Shown here: positions 32,528 to 40,011 of the stretch, piece by piece
Layout: each line of letters starts with the position of its first letter
How positions within the stretch are numbered: position 1 is the stretch's first letter
Translations under genes and position numbers: made by a program
Notes under the pieces: generated by a model
Seen by the model: only the letters and a program-made list of their open reading frames with translations
Told to the model about the DNA's origin: nothing
The model's database searches: none
DNA from: Hominifimenecus microfluidus
GTDB taxonomy: Bacteria > Bacillota > Clostridia > Lachnospirales > Lachnospiraceae
Length of the DNA stretch: 40,011 nt
Direction of reading: 5' to 3'
Assembly (NCBI GenBank): GCA_020687485.1
Contig: JAJEQR010000036.1
Span: 1 to 40,011 of the forward strand

Positions 32528-35458
32528 ATGGAAAATATGCGGATTCCTGACGCTTACGAGTTGGTAAATAAGAAGTTTATTCCGGAGATGAACTCCGACT
32601 GTTTTGTACTAAGACACAAGAAGACGGGAGCCAGAATTTTTCTGGTCTCCAACGATGACCGCAACAAGGTATTTACGATTGCGTTCCGCACGCCGGTCTC
32701 CGACAGCACAGGTGTGCCTCACATCCTGGAGCACTCGGTTCTGTGCGGTTCGGACCGCTTCCCGATGAAGGACCCCTTTATCGAGCTGGAGAAGAGTTCC
32801 CTGCAGACGTATCTGAATGCCATGACTTTTTCGGATAAGACGATTTATCCGGTAGCGAGCTGCAACGAGAAGGATTTCCGGAATCTGATGGAGGTCTATA
32901 TGGATGCGGTGCTGCATCCCATGATCTATCACGAGGAGAAGATCTTCCGTCAGGAGGGCTGGCATTATGAGCTGGAGAGCCCGGAGGATCCTCTGACGAT
33001 CAACGGTGTGGTATATAACGAGATGAAGGGCGCCTTCTCTTCGCCGGATGAGATTCTGGGCCGCTACTGTCAGGCCAGCCTCTTCCCGGATATTACCTAC
33101 CGTAATGAGTCCGGCGGAGACCCGGCGGACATTCCCTCTCTGACGTACGAGAACTTCCTGAACTTTCACCGGACGTATTATCATCCTTCGAACAGCTATA
33201 TTTATCTGTATGGAGATATGGATATGGAGGAGCGTCTGCAGTGGATGGACGAGGAATACCTCAGTCACTATGACCGCATCACGGTGGATTCGGAGATTCC
33301 TCTGCAGCCGGCGTTCGACGCCCCCAGGGAATTCGTGAAGGAGTACCCTCTGCCGGAGGGCGACAGTGAGGACGGAAAGTTCTGGTTCGCTCGTCAGTGG
33401 GTGGTCGGAGAGAACACCGATCCGGTGCTCCGGACGGCTTTTCAGGTACTGGAGTACGCGCTGCTCGGCTTCCAGGGTGCACCTCTGAAGCAGGCTCTTC
33501 TGGATGCCGGAATCGGCGGAGATGTCATGGGCGGCTATCAGAATTATCAGCGACAGCCGTATTTTGACGTTGTTGTGAAGGATACGGATGCCAACCGCAA
33601 GGCGGACTTTATCCGTGTCGTAGACGATACGCTGAAGAAGGCTGCAGAGGAAGGTATCGGGGAGCGTGCCCTTCTGGCGGCGCTGAATTCGATGGAATTC
33701 CAGGTCAGAGAGTGCGATACCGGTTCCACGCCGAAGGGACTGATCTATGGGATCGAGTGCTTCGACAGCTGGCTGTATGACGCCGACCCGCTGATGCACC
33801 TGGAGTATGAGGAGACCTTCGCTTTCCTGCGGAAGAACCTGAACACCGGATATTTTGAGGATCTGATCCGCACATATCTGATCGGGAATCCGCACAGTAC
33901 GCTGGTAATGCTGGCTCCGAAGGCCGGGTTGGCGGAGCGGACGGATGCCGCGCTGGCGGAGCGCCTGGCCGCATACAAGGCGTCCCTTTCGAAAGAGGAG
34001 ATCGACCGCCTGGTTCAGCAGACGCAGGAGCTGGTGGATTATCAGGAGACTCCTTCTCCGAAGGCACTGATGGATCGTCTGCCCCGGCTGACGCGCGACG
34101 ATATCGAAAAGAATGTAAAGTACCGGGAGTGCGTGAAGAAGGAGATTGCCGGGATTCCGGTATATCACAGCCGGGTGGATACGAACCGGATCACGTACCT
34201 GCGCCTGCTCTTCGACGTCAGCGATATGAAAGAAGAGGAGCTGCCGCTCTTCGGTGTGCTGACTTCCGTGATGTGCATGATGGATACAGAGAAGTATACC
34301 TATCAGGAACTGTCGCAGGAGGTGAATATCTATACCGGAGGCATCGCTGTACAGCCGACGATCTACGGAGATGCGGAAGATGAGGACAGCTTCCGCCTGA
34401 CCTTTGAGATCTTTACGAAGACAATGCCGGAACAGCTGGCGAAGGGCCTGGAATTCATGAAGGAGATTCTGACGAAGACCTGCTATCAGGATCAGAAGCG
34501 CCTGCGGGATCTGATCGGGCAGATCCGGTCGAGAACCGGTATGCGCATGGAGAACAACGGACATTCAACGGCGTTCCTGCGCGCCGGTTCCTACCTGTCA
34601 CAAGCCTGTGCCTATCGCGATCAGATCATCGGTATCGGCTTCTGCCGCTATGTGGAAGAGCTGAGCCGGAACCTGGAGGCGCGCGGGGAGGAGCTTTCCC
34701 GCAAGCTGGCAGAGATGGCGGCAAAGTATCTTCAGCCGGAGCGGATGTATATCAATGTAATCGGCGGTGACGAAGAGTATGAGGATCTGGCAAAGACGCT
34801 TCCGGAATATTTCCATGGAAAGGAAGGAGAGCATTCGCTTCCGGCTGCCGTACCGGCGGCTTCCTTCCGCCCGGAGAACCGGAACGAGGGATTTAAGACA
34901 GCGGGAAGTGTGCAGTATGTCGCCGTGCGGGGCAATTTCCGCCGTGCGGGACTTCCCTACACGGGAGCGCTGCAGGTGCTTCGCGGGCTGCTGGCGGATG
35001 AATATCTGTGGAATCAGATTCGTGTCCGCGGAGGCGCTTACGGCTGCATGTGCCATTTCTCCAGAACCGGCGATGCCGGATTCGTATCCTACCGGGACCC
35101 TCATCTGAAGCGTACGCTGGAGGTATACGAGCAGGCAGCGGATTACCTGGAGCATCTGGAGCTGGATGAGCAGGCACTGACCGGACTGATTATCAGCACC
35201 ATCGGAAGTGTGGATCATCCGAGAGGAGCCTATGATGAAGGACGTATGGCGTTCAGCGCACTGATGACCGGAGTGACGGACGAGATGCGTCAGAAGAGCC
35301 GGGAGGAGATTATCGACTGTACCGTGGAGGATCTGTGGGCACTGGCCGCGCATGTGAGAGCCGTTGTGGACAGTCATGCGATCTGTGTGGTAGGAAACGC
35401 CGGCAAGATTGAAGAGAGCAGAGATGTGTTCCTTTCCACGGAAAATCTGCTTCAGTGA
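32528..35458 (+). CDS. M16C zinc metalloprotease (presequence protease/falcilysin-like)
   Basis: 976 residues, the full length of PreP/Cym1-type peptidases. The inverted zinc motif HILEH lies near residues 61-65 in GVPHILEHSVLCGS, with the third ligand expected in the acidic YMDAVLHPMIYHEEKIFRQEGW region near 120-141. Four half-domains form a clamshell that degrades peptides in the cytoplasm. The ribosome binding site AAGGAGA is rather far (15 bases) from ATG 32528; an ATG at 32537 is the alternative. Its substrate here is unknown. Confidence 0.95.
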   Translation: MENMRIPDAYELVNKKFIPEMNSDCFVLRHKKTGARIFLVSNDDRNKVFTIAFRTPVSDSTGVPHILEHSVLCGSDRFPMKDPFIELEKSSLQTYLNAMTFSDKTIYPVASCNEKDFRNLMEVYMDAVLHPMIYHEEKIFRQEGWHYELESPEDPLTINGVVYNEMKGAFSSPDEILGRYCQASLFPDITYRNESGGDPADIPSLTYENFLNFHRTYYHPSNSYIYLYGDMDMEERLQWMDEEYLSHYDRITVDSEIPLQPAFDAPREFVKEYPLPEGDSEDGKFWFARQWVVGENTDPVLRTAFQVLEYALLGFQGAPLKQALLDAGIGGDVMGGYQNYQRQPYFDVVVKDTDANRKADFIRVVDDTLKKAAEEGIGERALLAALNSMEFQVRECDTGSTPKGLIYGIECFDSWLYDADPLMHLEYEETFAFLRKNLNTGYFEDLIRTYLIGNPHSTLVMLAPKAGLAERTDAALAERLAAYKASLSKEEIDRLVQQTQELVDYQETPSPKALMDRLPRLTRDDIEKNVKYRECVKKEIAGIPVYHSRVDTNRITYLRLLFDVSDMKEEELPLFGVLTSVMCMMDTEKYTYQELSQEVNIYTGGIAVQPTIYGDAEDEDSFRLTFEIFTKTMPEQLAKGLEFMKEILTKTCYQDQKRLRDLIGQIRSRTGMRMENNGHSTAFLRAGSYLSQACAYRDQIIGIGFCRYVEELSRNLEARGEELSRKLAEMAAKYLQPERMYINVIGGDEEYEDLAKTLPEYFHGKEGEHSLPAAVPAASFRPENRNEGFKTAGSVQYVAVRGNFRRAGLPYTGALQVLRGLLADEYLWNQIRVRGGAYGCMCHFSRTGDAGFVSYRDPHLKRTLEVYEQAADYLEHLELDEQALTGLIISTIGSVDHPRGAYDEGRMAFSALMTGVTDEMRQKSREEIIDCTVEDLWALAAHVRAVVDSHAICVVGNAGKIEESRDVFLSTENLLQ

Positions 35459-35474
35459 GGAGAAGAATATTAGA

Positions 35475-36380
35475 ATGGATACAATGAAAAAATCCGGCTT
35501 CGTGTCTCTGATCGGCCGGCCGAACGTAGGAAAATCAACGCTGATGAATCATCTGATCGGGCAGAAGATCGCGATCACATCCGATAAGCCCCAGACGACG
35601 AGAAACCGGATTCAGACCGTATACACAGACGATCGCGGTCAGATCGTATTCCTGGATACGCCCGGCATTCACAAGTCGAAGAACAAGCTGGGCGACTACA
35701 TGGTAAACGTTGCTGAGCATACCCTGAAGGAAGTGGATGTGATCCTGTGGCTCGTGGAGCCCACCACCTATATCGGTGCAGGTGAGCAGCACATCATCGA
35801 GAAGCTGAAGCAGGTGAAGACGCCGGTAATTCTGATTATCAATAAGATCGATACGGTAGAAAAAAACGAGATCCTGAAGTTTATCGACGCGTACCGCAAG
35901 GTGCTGAACTTTGCCGAGATCATTCCGGTATCAGCGCTGAAGGATATCAATACGGACGAAGTGCTTCATGTGCTCTTCAAATATCTGGAGCCGGGCCCTC
36001 AGTATTTCGATGAGGATACCGTGACGGATCAGCCGATGCGCCAGATCGCGGCGGAGCTGATCCGCGAGAAGGCGCTCCGCAACCTATCGGACGAGATTCC
36101 TCACGGAATCGCGGTTACGATCGAGAGCTTTACCGAGAGAAGAAACGGTCTGATGGATATTCAGGCGACGATCGTCTGCGAGCGCGAGAGCCACAAGGGT
36201 ATCATCATCGGAAAGAAGGGCGCGATGCTCAAGAAGATCGGTTCCCAGGCCAGATACGAGATCGAGGCTCTGATGGGAACGCAGGTGAATCTGCAGATCT
36301 GGGTCAAAGTCCGTAAGGAATGGCGGGACAACGAACTCTATCTGAAGAATTACGGCTACCGGAGCGACGATGTCAAGTGA
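35475..36380 (+). CDS. era: GTPase Era
   Basis: 301 residues. The G1 loop GRPNVGKST is at residues 14-22, G3 DTPG in the LDTPGIHKSKNKLG segment, G4 NKID near 125, and G5 SALKD near 155. A C-terminal KH domain follows (IIIGKKGAMLKKIGSQAR) that binds the 3' end of 16S rRNA during 30S assembly. I chose ATG 35475, 10 bases after GAGGAG, over the start at 35409 that overlaps the protease gene. It overlaps recO by 11 bases, a common arrangement. Confidence 0.97.
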   Translation: MDTMKKSGFVSLIGRPNVGKSTLMNHLIGQKIAITSDKPQTTRNRIQTVYTDDRGQIVFLDTPGIHKSKNKLGDYMVNVAEHTLKEVDVILWLVEPTTYIGAGEQHIIEKLKQVKTPVILIINKIDTVEKNEILKFIDAYRKVLNFAEIIPVSALKDINTDEVLHVLFKYLEPGPQYFDEDTVTDQPMRQIAAELIREKALRNLSDEIPHGIAVTIESFTERRNGLMDIQATIVCERESHKGIIIGKKGAMLKKIGSQARYEIEALMGTQVNLQIWVKVRKEWRDNELYLKNYGYRSDDVK

Positions 36381-37035
36381 TCTGCTTGCGTTGAATGGAA
36401 TCGTGCTTTCCTCCATGCCGATGGGAGAATATGACCGGCGGCTGGTGCTTCTAACCAGAGAGCGGGGGCGAATCTCTGCCTTCGCAAAGGGCGCGAGACG
36501 GCAGGGCAGCAGTCTTCAGGCGGGGAGCCGCCCATTCTCCTTCGGAGTCTTCTATGTATACGAGGGGAGAAATTCCTATACCGTGCGTTCCATGGAAATC
36601 CGGAACTACTTCGAGAATATTTCGATGGATCTGGAGGAGACCTGCTATGCGAGCTACTTCATGGAATTCGCGGATTACTACGGGAGAGAGAACATCGATG
36701 AGACGGCCATGCTGCAGCTGATCTATGTCTCTCTGCTGGCGCTGGAGAAGAAAAGCCTTCCGAAGCCGTTGGTGCGCTACATATACGAGCTTCGTGCCAT
36801 GGCGATCCACGGGGAGTACAGCGAGGCTCCGTTCGCGGAAACCGGAGAGAGCGCAGCCTACGCCTGGAATTATGTACTCTGCAGCCCGGTGGAGCGCCTG
36901 TACACCTTCATCCTCACCTACGAGGTCTTCCGGGAGTTCGCCCGGGCAATCGAGAAATTAAAAGAATATTATATCGACCGGAGTTTCAAGTCACTGGAGA
37001 TCCTGGATACAGTAGCAGAGAGTCGCCCCTGGTAG
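36370..37035 (+). CDS. recO: DNA repair protein RecO
   Basis: 221 residues. The N-terminal OB fold carries NGIVLSSMPMGEYDRRLVLLTRERGRISAFAKGARR, and a helical domain follows with YFMEFADYY and PKPLVRYIYELRAM. RecO anneals single strands and loads RecA with RecR. It is somewhat shorter than many RecO proteins (about 250) and lacks the four-Cys zinc motif seen in others; only a single Cys-containing LCSPVERLYTF remains. It is followed by a terminator overlapping its stop codon. Confidence 0.93.
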   Translation: MSSDLLALNGIVLSSMPMGEYDRRLVLLTRERGRISAFAKGARRQGSSLQAGSRPFSFGVFYVYEGRNSYTVRSMEIRNYFENISMDLEETCYASYFMEFADYYGRENIDETAMLQLIYVSLLALEKKSLPKPLVRYIYELRAMAIHGEYSEAPFAETGESAAYAWNYVLCSPVERLYTFILTYEVFREFARAIEKLKEYYIDRSFKSLEILDTVAESRPW

Positions 37036-37047
37036 GGGGCGGCTTTT
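37022..37047 (+). terminator. recO terminator
   Basis: GTCGCCCC pairs with GGGGCGGC around a TGGTAG loop and is followed by TTTT. The stem includes the recO stop codon. It closes the long run that begins at ireB. Confidence 0.85.
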
Positions 37048-37107
37048 CGCATTCTATGAATAACTTCCCTGATATCAAAACATTGCAAATTAAAAAAATA
37101 AAAATAA

Positions 37108-37137
37108 TTGACAAAAAAAACAAAGCTTGTGTATGAT
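37108..37137 (+). promoter_or_regulatory. Strong promoter of the structured RNA
   Basis: Consensus TTGACA at 37108-37113, an 18-base spacer and TATGAT at 37132-37137, preceded by an A/T-rich UP-like tract. A perfect palindrome, TCTCGAGA, lies just past the expected start near 37144. Confidence 0.8.
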
Positions 37138-37143
37138 AAAGCT

Positions 37144-37368
37144 ATAATCTCGAGACTATAATCCAATTAAAATGGTAGCTAAACCTCCATGCCCGCACAC
37201 TTGGCACCACCATAAATGAAACTGTGCAGACGGCAGGGGTTGAATCTATTCTTGCCATTATCTATACTGTAGCTAACGGCAAAGATCGTGTTTATTTTGG
37301 GCCTGCAGCTCGTTAGCTAAGAAATGCAGAAAGTCCCTTTCGGTGTAAAAGCTGGGAGGTTTTTTTTG
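37144..37368 (+). ncRNA. Structured noncoding RNA, family not assigned
   Basis: About 225 nt with no credible open frame. AAACCTCC near 37180-37188 is the exact complement of GGAGGTTT near 37355-37363, and T8 follows, so the closing stem doubles as the terminator. Inside are TAGCTAACG near 37270 with CGTTAGCTA near 37311 (perfect 9 bp), a GCACA/TGTGC hairpin, and TTGCC/GGCAA, which could add a pseudoknot. The AACCTCC strand could instead pair with GGGGTT at 37236-37241. The strong promoter plus closing-stem terminator fits abundant housekeeping RNAs such as 6S or the raiA-motif RNA, but I cannot decide between them. A riboswitch is less likely because no gene follows on the transcript. Confidence 0.75.
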
Positions 37369-37430
37369 CGTTAGGGAAAGAGGCGTAGGTGGGGGGGGCA
37401 AGGTGAAGTTAGGGGAAGACGTCTCTGAAA

Positions 37431-37477
37431 AGTGTAAGGCAAAAGTAACACAAAAGACGAGAATGTTGTGCTATAAT
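37431..37477 (+). promoter_or_regulatory. Promoter with 11-bp direct repeats, copy 1
   Basis: AGTGTAAGGC at 37431-37440 and a weaker copy (AAGTAACAC) one helical turn later lie 41 and 30 bases before TATAAT (37472-37477). The same spacing recurs at 39635-39681. Paired direct repeats at the -35 suggest an activator site, for example of the LytTR type, but that is a guess. Confidence 0.6.
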
Positions 37478-37534
37478 CGATTTGTAAAATGAATTGATAT
37501 TCTTGGCTTGTTTACAGAAGGGCATTTAGTAGAA

Positions 37535-37921
37535 ATGGTTGATATTGATTATGTTATGGAGCTAATGGATTGGAATAACAGCATAGAAGATCAGAAGAAA
37601 GGCGTAGAACTGGCAAGAAATATAAAATGCCTGAATGCCTTTCTGCAGCCGGGAGCACCGTACGGAAAGTCCGTATGGGAGAATTGCGCAAAAGTCCTGG
37701 CAGAAAGAACCAATAAAGAATTGGTATCATGCCTGCATGGAATGTTGGAGTGGTTACAGGATATGAACTGGCCGGGAGCTTTCTGCATATTAGAACGCCT
37801 GAAGAGTTTGAAAAAAATTCCAGAATTTCAATGTTGGTATGATACTTGCATGAAATGTGCAAAGGCGCTGGGAGATGAAGCCTGGATTAGTAATCTGGAA
37901 ATGTTAAAAGAAGAAAGTTGA
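37535..37921 (+). CDS. DUF5071-like small protein
   Basis: 128 residues from ATG 37535, which follows GAAGGG; the frame extends back to a TTG at 37508. It opens VDIDYVMELMDWNNSIEDQKKG and contains LEWLQDMNWPGAFCILERL near 75-93, the hallmark of DUF5071 helical-repeat proteins. Members often lie beside polymorphic toxins, where an immunity role has been suggested. RHS-fragment sequence nearby fits that setting. It has its own promoter. No toxin gene is adjacent, so it may be an orphan immunity gene. Confidence 0.75.
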   Translation: MVDIDYVMELMDWNNSIEDQKKGVELARNIKCLNAFLQPGAPYGKSVWENCAKVLAERTNKELVSCLHGMLEWLQDMNWPGAFCILERLKSLKKIPEFQCWYDTCMKCAKALGDEAWISNLEMLKEES

Positions 37922-38017
37922 TAGGAAAGTTCAATATTTCTGGGATCGGATTCAGGCGTATCGGATTCCAGGGGGATGCTTTCCTGTAGTTTATGAGAGA
38001 ATTTGGGAGGACAGGAT

Positions 38018-38446
38018 GTGATAGAGTTTGAGATTACAGGTGAAAGAGCGAATAAGATACGATGTTTTGAGTACGAAGTATTTAAAAAGTATCAGGAGGC
38101 AGCAAAACAGTATCTACCATTCATTCACGAACATGGTTGTGAATTGCATTTTGAATTAGGATGGTCAAATAGGCTTCGAAAGGAATGGTCGCCAGACGGT
38201 TTACCTATGAAAAATGATTATAGCTGTTGTGTATATTGTGGGATAGAAAGGAATGGAGAAATTGTTCGAATGGAAAGCAATGATGGTGAAGCTGATTATT
38301 ATCTGCTGGATTGTACATGGACAATATCCCAAATATACAGACGTTTTGGTAAACTAAGAGTATTACTTTTTGCAGATATAGATGATGATATGGATACGGA
38401 TATGAAAGAAATGTTATCAGCGTTGCAGAATATGACTTTTACGTGA
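38018..38446 (+). CDS. Small protein of unknown function
   Basis: 142 residues, reading MIEFEITGERANK from GTG 38018, 7 bases after GGGAGG; a TTG at 38003 is the alternative. It is soluble, acidic at the C-terminus (FADIDDDMDTDMKEML) and has a CCVYCG patch at the middle. No family is recognised. It is AT-richer than the core genes and lies in a run of possible immunity genes. It overlaps the reading frame ahead of the next gene by 4 bases. Confidence 0.6.
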   Translation: MIEFEITGERANKIRCFEYEVFKKYQEAAKQYLPFIHEHGCELHFELGWSNRLRKEWSPDGLPMKNDYSCCVYCGIERNGEIVRMESNDGEADYYLLDCTWTISQIYRRFGKLRVLLFADIDDDMDTDMKEMLSALQNMTFT

Positions 38447-38490
38447 TAGGAAAACAAGAACGAATAACTGATACAGAAAGAGGGGAGCAT

Positions 38491-38745
38491 ATGAATCTAT
38501 TTGGGAGTAAAGTTCTGAAAACTGCTCTAATACTACTTCACAGGGTATCAGCAGTTATTATGTTGATTTACGGTGGGATTGGTATTCTTGCAGAATTATT
38601 AAATCCGCCGGTCTTTGAAAACTTATTGGTAAAATTACATGTGTCATTAAACTATGATGAACTATGGATAATCGGATGGATTAATTTAGCTTTTTTTATC
38701 GTTACAGGTTTGGCTAAAAAATATTTTTTCGGGGAGCAGATGTAA
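38491..38745 (+). CDS. Small two-helix membrane protein
   Basis: 84 residues from ATG 38491 after GAGGGGAG; a longer frame from 38443 is less likely. Two hydrophobic helices run at about 10-36 (ALILLHRVSAVIMLIYGGIGILAELL) and 58-76 (IIGWINLAFFIVTGLA), with a Lys/Phe tail. No family is recognised. It could be an immunity-type or orphan membrane protein. It lies 44 bases after the gene at 38018. Confidence 0.55.
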   Translation: MNLFGSKVLKTALILLHRVSAVIMLIYGGIGILAELLNPPVFENLLVKLHVSLNYDELWIIGWINLAFFIVTGLAKKYFFGEQM

Positions 38746-38869
38746 TACATCACTTTGCGCTATTTCACATTTACACCTATTCTGCTCGTGTTATAGCACA
38801 AAGCATCAAAAAATCAAAGGCACTACGAATCATTTGTTTGCTGGAATTCATTTGCTATTTGACCAATGA

Positions 38870-39547
38870 AATGTTCGAAAAAAGCTGGAGACTCTGATAG
38901 GTGACGGATATATTGTTCAGAAAGTGGATGAAAATCTGACATATGATTATCTGCATTCGTCGGAAGAGACTCTGTGGAGTATGCTGTACCTGACTGGCTA
39001 TTTAACGCAGATCAGAAGTGATGAAATTAGTGGTGAGCTGCCGGAGGATAGTGTGGCGCTAAGAATTCCGAATGAAGAGATCCGGAGAATCTATGAATCA
39101 AGTGTTAGCAAATGGTTTGATGTGAGTGCAGTGACATGGAACCGGACGGCGCTGTTTGAGGCGGTCTGGAGCGGCGATTGTGAAAGCATTACAAAGGAAA
39201 TGAGTGTTCTTCTGCGCCGGACAATCAGCTACCATGACTATCGCGAGGACTTTTACCATGCGTTCCTTTCTGGCATTTTTGCAGGAGCCGGGTATCAGGT
39301 ACAGTCGAATAAAGAACACGGAGAGGGACGAAGCGATGTGATTGTATGCGATTCCATCAATGGCAGAGTCGCAATCTTTGAAGCCAAACGAACGAAGGAA
39401 TTCAATGGCCTGGAAAACCAGTGCAATAAGGCATTGCAGCAGATCGATGAGAGAAGATACGCGGAAGATTTCGAGGATGCTTACGATCATATTTTATGTT
39501 ATGGGATTTCGTTTTATAAAAAACGCTGTCTGGTAAAGAAAAAGTAG
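38870..39547 (+). pseudogene. 3' remnant of an ATPase/PD-(D/E)XK nuclease gene
   Basis: The frame opens after a TGA at 38867 and reads through ETLIGDGYIVQKVDENLTYDYLHSSEETLWSMLYLTGYL, the conserved joint of AAA-ATPase_like proteins that end in a PDDEXK_9 nuclease domain. The nuclease part is intact: GYQVQSNKEHGEGRSDVIV, then IFEAKR (Asp and Glu-x-Lys). Complete members are more than 500 residues; the ATPase half with its P-loop is missing, and a GTG at 38924 is the only start candidate. It is probably a decayed or recombined copy. Translation of the remainder (207 residues) cannot be excluded. Confidence 0.8.
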
Positions 39548-39560
39548 AAGAAAGATAGGT

Positions 39561-39615
39561 GAGCCCATCTGCATATCATGTGAAGATTACATGATATGCA
39601 GGAGGGCTTTTTTTC
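39561..39615 (+). terminator. Terminator of the nuclease remnant
   Basis: TGCATATCATGT (39570-39581) pairs perfectly with ACATGATATGCA (39589-39600). An outer GCCC/GGGC pair and eight T complete it. Confidence 0.93.
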
Positions 39616-39634
39616 TGCGAATGTGGTGTAAAAA

Positions 39635-39681
39635 AGTGTAAGACAAGTGTAAGACAAGAAATGAGAATTATGTGTTATGAT
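39635..39681 (+). promoter_or_regulatory. Promoter with 11-bp direct repeats, copy 2
   Basis: AGTGTAAGAC at 39635-39644 and again at 39646-39655, 41 and 30 bases before TATGAT (39676-39681). This is the geometry of copy 1 at 37431, and the sequence past the -10 is also related (GTAAAA..GAA, then TTTACA). Confidence 0.65.
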
Positions 39682-40011
39682 AGATCGTAAAAAGAAATTA
39701 CCATTTCAAATTTATTTACATACAACGATTTACCACGAGAATCCGGATTCTACACATGTTTCCACGCGAGTGAATGGCTGGAAAAACGAAACCCTGGGAG
39801 GGGATACCAGGCACTTCGAGTACGGATATGACAGTGCCGTGAATATTGCACTGCTTCGGATGGGTGGCAAGACAACAACCTACCGCTATAATGCTTTGCA
39901 GCAGCTGGTAAGAGAAAATAACCAGGCGGCGGGGAAAACCTGGCTCTATACGTATGATGCCGGTGGTAATATCCTTACGAAGAAGGAGTATGCGTACACG
40001 ACCGGAACCGT
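39677..40011 (+). pseudogene. RHS/YD-repeat protein fragment, runs off the window
   Basis: A frame open from 39665 to the window end encodes YD repeats: FEYGYDSAVNIALL, TYRYNALQQLVREN, then LYTYDAGGNILTKKEYAY. This is typical of RHS toxins and wall-associated proteins. The only early ATG, 39677, overlaps the -10 of the promoter and has no ribosome binding site. The first 20 codons match leader sequence rather than RHS sequence. So the repeats appear to be joined to a foreign leader, a recombination scar or an orphan 3' module. The end of the gene is outside the window. Confidence 0.75.

Noticed and set aside
32609-34564. A 651-codon minus-strand frame opposite the M16C protease
   Set aside because: The plus strand carries clear protease motifs; the minus frame shows none and has no start signals.

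Overview
The window looks like a chromosomal segment of a Gram-positive Clostridia, most likely Lachnospiraceae. The evidence is the gene families and order: an ireB-ruvX-DUF1292 block followed by MltG-like, TrmR-like and U32 genes; lipoproteins with Thr/Glu/Ala-rich linkers; an InlB/Listeria-Bacteroides repeat surface protein; GGAGG ribosome binding sites; TTGACA/TATAAT promoters; and T-tailed hairpin terminators. No rRNA, tRNA, CRISPR array or complete mobile element was seen. All family assignments come from reading motifs, not from a database search.

Layout. 1-690: gene-poor repeats, namely a long inverted repeat around a 200-bp segment, a hairpin-rich stretch and a 40-bp tandem repeat. 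696-1743 (minus): lrgB and lrgA. 1922-5117: a cytidylate-kinase-like gene, xpt, then moaC, moaA and a mog/moaB gene, closed by a branched terminator. 5338-12408: one giant secreted protein carrying an internal sorting-like signal and a second signal-peptide-like segment. 12576-17405: molybdate transport (modA, modB, modC), a MoeA-like molybdopterin-binding protein and a MobA-like/ModE-like fusion. The moa genes and this block flank the giant gene and together form a molybdenum cofactor supply region. No molybdoenzyme is present in the window.

17487-24739: YggS/PLPBP, an Lrp/AsnC regulator, ppx-ppk (polyphosphate), two paralogous lipoproteins and rsmE. 24739-28867: a cysteine desulfurase coupled to thiI (tRNA s4U8), an HPr-like gene lacking the phosphorylatable histidine (minus strand), and mtaB. 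28993-37035: a dense run of ireB, ruvX, DUF1292, a short MltG-like protein, trmR-like and trhP-like genes (tRNA wobble mo5U), an M16C metalloprotease, era and recO. RNA modification is a recurring theme from rsmE through the U32 gene.

37036-40011: a different, AT-richer accessory end. It starts with a strongly promoted structured RNA of about 225 nt, not assigned to a family. Then come a DUF5071-like gene, two small unknown genes, the 3' remnant of an ATPase/PD-(D/E)XK nuclease gene, and an RHS/YD-repeat fragment running off the window. Two promoter regions here, upstream of the DUF5071-like gene and at the RHS fragment, are diverged copies with the same 11-bp direct repeats. This suggests a duplicated control region in a polymorphic-toxin/immunity graveyard. 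The unassigned RNA, the composite giant protein, the MobA-ModE fusion and the duplicated promoter are the most interesting leads.
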